Source of the DNA: Trichoplusia ni
Lineage: Eukaryota > Arthropoda > Insecta > Lepidoptera > Noctuidae
DNA length: 64,000 nucleotides
Assembly: GCF_003590095.1 (NCBI RefSeq)
Contig: NC_039478.1
Location: 17,546,001 to 17,610,000 of the forward strand
Reading direction: 5' to 3'
Below the pieces are notes generated by a model. It saw only the letters and a program-made list of their open reading frames with translations. It was not told the DNA's origin and did not search any database. Made by a program: the position numbers and the translations under genes. How positions within the stretch are numbered: the stretch's first letter is position 1; the number at the start of each line of letters is the position of its first letter. Positions 58,620 to 64,000 of the stretch are shown piece after piece.

Positions 58620-60674
58620 CAGGATCAATGGATTAATCTTCTCCAATTTGAAATGTTATTTACCGAAATAGGCAAAATTCGATTGTTACTACGTTAATCT
58701 TAAACTAAATGTGTATTATAGTAATATCATAATAATATTATGGATATTCGGCAATAATACATCTTATATTCGTCGACCATGGTTAAACTGAAATTCTCTC
58801 CTTGTTGTGGGGTAAATAAGCTTGAATCTTAAACCTAATTAGTAACAGAATAATGGTTGCTCATTTTTCTAATGAGTTAGCCATTCTTCGACATTAGTCA
58901 TAATATAATGTGTTAGCAATTCTAAAGACTATAATATAAAACTGATATCTACGCGTAGACACGGGTCTACGCGTAGATAGCAAAATCTAGTAATTAATAA
59001 TTTGAAAACTTACGCAATATTCTTAAATCTTATTATTTCAATAATTATAATTATCGTTATACTGGACAAAGACCCTTCTCTCTCATCACGTGCCTCGAAA
59101 TTACAATTAAATAACTAGACGAGCAATTTTCGACTTATTAGTTAACAAAGCCCTCAATTAAATTGAATGTAATAAAATATAATTCGTGGAAATACCTCAG
59201 TTTTCATGAAGTGTACTAAATTGAGATGTTTGGGGGAAAATGATAGATCTTTGTGTGACGCGGGAAATATTTTTTACGAGAATAACTAAGCTTTACTAAC
59301 TAAGGGTGTGATTATAATGATAGTGGGCGAGACAATACAAGAATAGCATTAAATGTTGCAATTTCGGGCTCAACCGGACTCCTTAATCATGAACTGACAT
59401 GGCGGGATCGCGAGTCGAACAGCCTCCTTACCATAAAAGATACAAAAATAGTTAAAATCAAGTATAGAATATTTGTTAGAAACAAACTTTTCAGATCATT
59501 GGCATGTATCGTTTGATATACCAAGAGACGTTGTAGTTAAAGAGCCAGCAGTAGGGTCTCGGCGGACTAGATATATTGTATAGTCTGGCTAGAAACATGC
59601 ATTATTCCTGGGATCAGACTCAAGAAAAAACCTCAGGTGCCGTATAAAAACGCTTGTATTTAAATATCGCCTTGTTCGTAAAGTCATTAATATTAGCGTA
59701 ATTTAAATATTTGTACATTTTTTCTAAACTCCCTCCAAACGAAATTGTCAACTTTTACAATAAGATACAATCAAGTCGCTGTACAGGAACCTTTTTAATC
59801 ATAAATTCATACTTTTCTTGTGACTTTTGTCTTAATTGGTTTTTGTCCAAACTTCAAATTCTCAGGATAAATACGCCCACATATTTTATCTTTTTCTCAA
59901 ATCTAATAACACAAAAACAAATTGGACATTTATTTTAAGTCTAGCATTTTGGATACTCATTATCTATTTCGATGCCTTATCACTGTCCAAGATATTTGTA
60001 TCTTTTCAAGATATTTTCAATAGTATCTTTAATCAATTAAGAAATCACTTATATCTAAAAAAGTCACAGCCTGCGTTAGGACCTAACCTCTACCTCGATA
60101 ATAAATAAAAATTAAAATACTTAGTTTTAATGCCTCAGCATATTGTTCTTTTGGATATCATTAACTCAGGCTAATTCATTGTAGTAATCCATATTTAATT
60201 TGCTGTAGAAAAATGTGCGGTGGAAATTTTAATAATTTTATTATAAGAAAGTGCGTTCAGTTTTCATGCGAGGCAAATAAATTAATTAACTAATCTGTGT
60301 GTAATAAATCTCATAACCCCTCTTATGGGAATTAGTCATAATTTATCGTTTTCGTATGATATGCCTGGTTGTTTTGTAAAGGGGAAGATTACGTGCCTTA
60401 AAGGCTTTCGTAAACAAGAGGTGTTCGTATTTTCGGCAAATTTTATTCAAAACCATTTATCTTTTTGTAAAAAGTAAAGATTTGGTAATCATTTATTTTA
60501 CCCAATTATTCTATATCAAAACTCTATTTATTATTATTCATGTAACCTTTTACAAAATTATTTGAGAGTTTTGAGTAATCACGAGAAAGGAAGAACGTTT
60601 ATGTAGTTACTTACTTTACCTTCTTGATATATTTTTTCGAATAACCTGCGTCAGGTCACAGCTAGGCAAAGAAC
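58620..60674. other. No gene seen
   Basis: It holds the CTACGCGTAG hairpin (58946-58979). A tRNA-like GGCGGGATCGCGAGTCGAAC at 59401-59420 may be a worn SINE head. Overlapping frames at 59711-60108 are AT reading. Confidence 0.45.
58946..58979. repeat. Perfect 15-bp hairpin built from two CTACGCGTAG palindromes
   Basis: TATCTACGCGTAGAC (58946-58960) and GTCTACGCGTAGATA (58965-58979) are exact inverted repeats around ACGG. Each arm itself contains the 10-bp palindrome CTACGCGTAG. It is strikingly GC- and CpG-rich for its surroundings. Confidence 0.8.
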
Positions 60675-60936
60675 TTAAAACGTTTCTACGAAACCTCTCA
60701 GTCTTCTCCAATATCTGGCCATGTGTGCCCCACATATCTCACATACTATATTATTAAAAATGGAAAGATATTTCAGAGCCATTATTTTTGTGTTAAAATT
60801 ACGACAGTGCACGTGAAGTGTAAATTCAAGACTTTCTAGAGGTACCTCATCGTTAAGTGCATCCAATGTACAGAATAATGAGACTCCCGACGGAATAATG
60901 AGAGTTTCAAGAGCATTTCCTTTCAGTTCATAGATA
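60675..60936 (-). CDS. Candidate terminal exon, 86 codons, product unknown
   Basis: On the minus strand TTTCCATAGTCTTTGCAG is a good acceptor. The next base completes a codon, and 86 codons follow without a stop until TAA at 60677-60675. The predicted peptide begins IYELKGNALETLII, continues with acidic and hydrophobic residues and has a CxxC pair (CEIC) about 20 residues before its end. Its composition looks more protein-like than most frames in the window. I recognise no domain. No poly(A) signal was noted close by. A donor-like GAG|GTACCT inside offers a shorter alternative. Chance is still quite possible. Confidence 0.25.
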
Positions 60937-60943
60937 CTGCAAA

Positions 60944-63875
60944 GACTATGGAAAGTTTAAATTTTAGTAGAAGGTTTTAAGTTACTATTTATACAGTTTT
61001 AAAATGTTCATAGTATGGCCTAAATTTATGAACGTAATTCATTTTTTTTACGTAATGTATTTATTTGTTTCTATATTTAACCATCTCAGACTAACGTGAA
61101 GAGGACCATTGTAAAGAAACCTAAATCCTTAAAATTGATAGGTATTTGGTATTACAAACCCGGAATGAGGGAAAGGGTTATCTCAAAAAGAACGATGAAA
61201 ATGTCATTATTACTACATTTGAACAGCCTACAGTACTATACCATTATTGGAGCAGAACCAAATGAAATCCTACAGAAAAACAAATGAAGCTCCAACTAAA
61301 TGTAGCCAAGAGATTCTTTTAAATTCCTTATAAAAAATCTCAAGCCGAAGTAAGGGGAACTTTATCTTTCGCGAGGCAATCGACAAAGTTTGTTCGGCTT
61401 CATGATAATAAGCCTTTTGAAGAAAAACTAAATGTTCGGATAGTTTATGGAGCCATTCAACTTTGAGCCATAAGTCTTAATATAAAAGGTAGAAGATGAA
61501 TTATTGCGACTTCAGCCGCCTGTGTGGTTCCGTTTATGGCTTAATTTTGGTTGTAAATTATTGGATGAAGCAAAATATTATTTCATAGTTTGAAAAAGGA
61601 TTTTTTGATTAGAAATTTATTTAAATCTTACTTGGTAACAATATACCTTAAGTATGAACAAATACTACATAAATCTAAATTAAACATTTTGATTGAGATC
61701 GATAAAGGATTTTTTTTAATATTTACACAGCGGGCAGCCGCACTTAAAGGATATATGTATATTATCAAAAAGAGTTTGAAACCATTTGCGAATTTCGACT
61801 TTTAATGTTTTAATGATTCAACAATTCTTAATCTTCCTGTCACCAGTCCAAGTAATACAAATCTCCGAAAATAAACACATTCGCAAGACCAAAACGTTTA
61901 GGTTGACATCTCTATATATTAGCGGTTGCAAAATAGAAAGGATGGAAAAGCGTGAGAACGGTTAAAGTCGGGAATGGTCCACTTGAATGCTTATTTTGCT
62001 GAAAACAGATTTGTTCACGACTTCCCTTGTACTGTAAGCTTTCGTAAAAGTACCTTCATCAATCCTTGCGAGGGTTAAAAGAAACCTTTATCAGGGCAGA
62101 CCCAGATGTCTTGTGGAACTTTGAGTTGATGGAAAGAAAAGCGTGAATTGAAGCATACAGTATAATGCTATATCAATTTCTGAAATATCTGGCTATATGT
62201 GGTACTACCAACTACATGTTCGTAAGTGGACATTGCAATTAGCAGAAAGATGTTGGATGGAGGACATCAATCTCTACATGGATTACGCTGTTTCTAAATT
62301 GTTGTGAAACTTTCTTAATGGGAAGTCGGATTGACTGCGGCTCTATCTATCTTTAATAGAAAACTTGATTATTTTCAGACCGACCACGCAAGAAAATAAA
62401 CTTACGTAAGCATCTGAAAATATAAATACATTATATTATTATATCGTATTCAATTCTGAAAAAAGCTAGATTTTCGGGAAGCCAAAAAGGTTCAAAATGC
62501 TTTGTTCCAACAATAGCTGATACAAAAACATTATGCTCTACATTTTTGTTAAATGTATTTTTAGGAACAAGCTAAGCGTTCATGCAAATTTGTATGTAAA
62601 ACCAGTTTTATTTTAAACAAAAGCGGCGCAATCTCGGTATACAGTGCGATTGTCGAATGCGGTAAGCTTTAAATTACAAGAAATAAGAAACATTGCCTCT
62701 ACCACGATATCTTTAACAACAGTCGTTGTGTAGACGATATGGGGCTCTACACTGCGCGTAGCGGCTTCTCGTTTACACAAAAACAACTGGCTAGTTTTAA
62801 GATCTCATGGTACGCAGGATGCACCAAAAGCATATCTCTTTGGTGCCATTGTTTTGTGCGGTCCGCATGCTTTGTCTCCACAACTTTTCAATTAAGCTTC
62901 GGTAGTTTACTGCACAAAATGGACAACTTCGACGTTTCATTATGAAGATTACCTCGGCTTTTGGTGAAAATTAATAAAGAGTTGGCCGACATTCAGAAAA
63001 TGGGAACGACAGTATTTTCGGTTGTATAAAGTATTTTAAATTTTATCCACTTTATTTGGCTCTTGTCGGTGTAGCTCTTACTAAGTTTATTTAATCTTTT
63101 TCAATACTTTACCATCTCGTAAACTTTCTTATTATTTTGTCACTTCTGCTCATAATTTACCACAATAGGTAAATAAGCAATTTGTTTACCTAAAACCTAA
63201 AATCATAATTGCTTAAACCTCGCATAAAACTTCCACATATACTAATTAGTTTATATGAAGGTCATAACCGCCAATGCCATTAGCGCCATTATAACGCTGT
63301 TTTATATATTTGCCCTAATGTAATGACTAATGGAACCTCATACGTTCGAGGTACTATCTCGCTCCCTCATAGTCCTATTCTTGAGATCAATCAATTTCCC
63401 ATCAGTGAGCCGTAGGGAATTTCGTCATATTTATGGGTTATGTAAGTACATAATATTATTTATGGAAGCACAACATTATTTTATACTTCTCCTGTATGAG
63501 TTTTTGTAATGCATTCAAACTCATCTATAATAAGTGTTTAAACATGCTTTTTCTTACTTAAATTTAAAATCAGATATTCCATACCTAAATGAGAATAATT
63601 ATTTTAAATTATTGAATAATATCGTAATTATTCCCTGTATTCATAAAAATTATTCCAATTTCTCTTGTTTTTATTGAACATTTGTTTTTGTAATTATAAA
63701 TTCATGATTTAATTAATATTCTTGCATTTTTAAACCATATTTCGTGATTTATTTGAAACCGCTTTATGAAATTAAGAATTAATTGTCTGGTATTTTTAAA
63801 ATCAATGTAAGCAAACCTACCAAAAATTTGTGGCTTAATTATCTATCTGTAAGTAATATATCATTTTTTCCATTC
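60944..63875. other. No gene seen
   Basis: Frames at 61096, 61590 and 62739 (all plus) have no splice context or domain. ACTGCGCGTAGCGG (62752-62765) recalls the CTACG hairpins at 38.7 and 58.9 kb. The last 400 bp before the SINE are very AT-rich. Confidence 0.5.
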
Positions 63876-63879
63876 TAAA

Positions 63880-64000
63880 TGACGACCTCCGTGGTCGAGT
63901 GGCGCACGCACCGGTTTCAAGGTGTCGCTAGCTCTGAGGTCCCGGGTTCGATCCCCGGTCGGGTCAATGTAAAAATGCACATTTCTACATTTTCTCGGGT
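63880..64000 (+). mobile_element. tRNA-derived SINE, family A, cut by window end
   Basis: It has an A box TGGTCGAGTGG (63892-63902) and a B box GGTTCGATCCC (63945-63955), then CAATGTAAAAATGCACATTT and CTACATTTTCTCGGGT. Head and body match the copy at 1467-1718 on the opposite strand closely. The body and tail continue beyond the window. Confidence 0.9.

Noticed and set aside
63880..63965. Possible tRNA gene at the right edge
   Set aside because: The same head with the same body occurs at 1467-1718 as a SINE with a tail; no tRNA fold.

Overview
The window looks like nuclear DNA of a moth or butterfly (Lepidoptera). It is AT-rich, has no bacterial-style gene packing, and is littered with short degenerate retroposons. 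Several of these I recognise as lepidopteran-type repeats: tRNA-headed SINEs, a 5S rRNA-related SINE, and repeats that begin with a GTTGCCCGCGACTTCGTCCGC-type block and end in TATATTAGTATAGAT. Species and chromosome cannot be told from the sequence.

I find no complete protein-coding gene, no rRNA, no free-standing tRNA and no CRISPR array. Open frames longer than about 60 codons are what chance gives in 64 kb; the longest (150 and 124 codons) lie over dispersed repeats. Three places on the minus strand look like possible exons because a splice-like signal borders an open frame: 144-221 (both splice sites, 78 bp), 60675-60936 (acceptor, then 86 codons to a stop) and 23917-24230 (acceptor, long frame, stop, donor). 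None has a product I recognise. If 144-221 is real, much of the window could be intron or upstream DNA of a minus-strand gene.

Layout. 1-1.5 kb: candidate exon and plain sequence. 1.5-1.7 kb: tRNA-SINE family A, minus; the same family reappears on the plus strand at 63.9 kb and is cut by the window end. 5.85-6.05 kb: a 164-bp foldback element with 64-bp arms and a 15-bp target duplication. 7.8-20 kb: tRNA-SINE families B and C, the family R1, R2 and R3 repeats, and part of the 5S-related SINE. 20-36 kb: long quiet tracts with a few R2 repeats, a CpG-dense patch at 33.7 kb and the open frame at 24 kb. 36.9 kb: the last codons of a LINE reverse-transcriptase frame with poly(A) and a target duplication. 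38.7 kb: a CTACG hairpin pair. 40-58 kb: denser in SINEs, including a complete 5S-related SINE with a 17-bp target duplication (43.25-43.65 kb) and a tRNA-SINE whose head is duplicated in inverted orientation (56.4 kb). 58.9 kb: a perfect GC-rich hairpin in AT-rich DNA. 58.6-63.9 kb: mostly featureless.

No set of genes working together can be described. The most interesting non-repeat signals are two identical 14-bp RFX/X-box palindromes (2044-2057 and 14731-14744), several perfect short hairpins, and isolated CpG-rich patches that could be regulatory elements. Family names used here (A, B, C, 5S, R1-R7) are my own labels for sequences seen to recur; no database search was possible.
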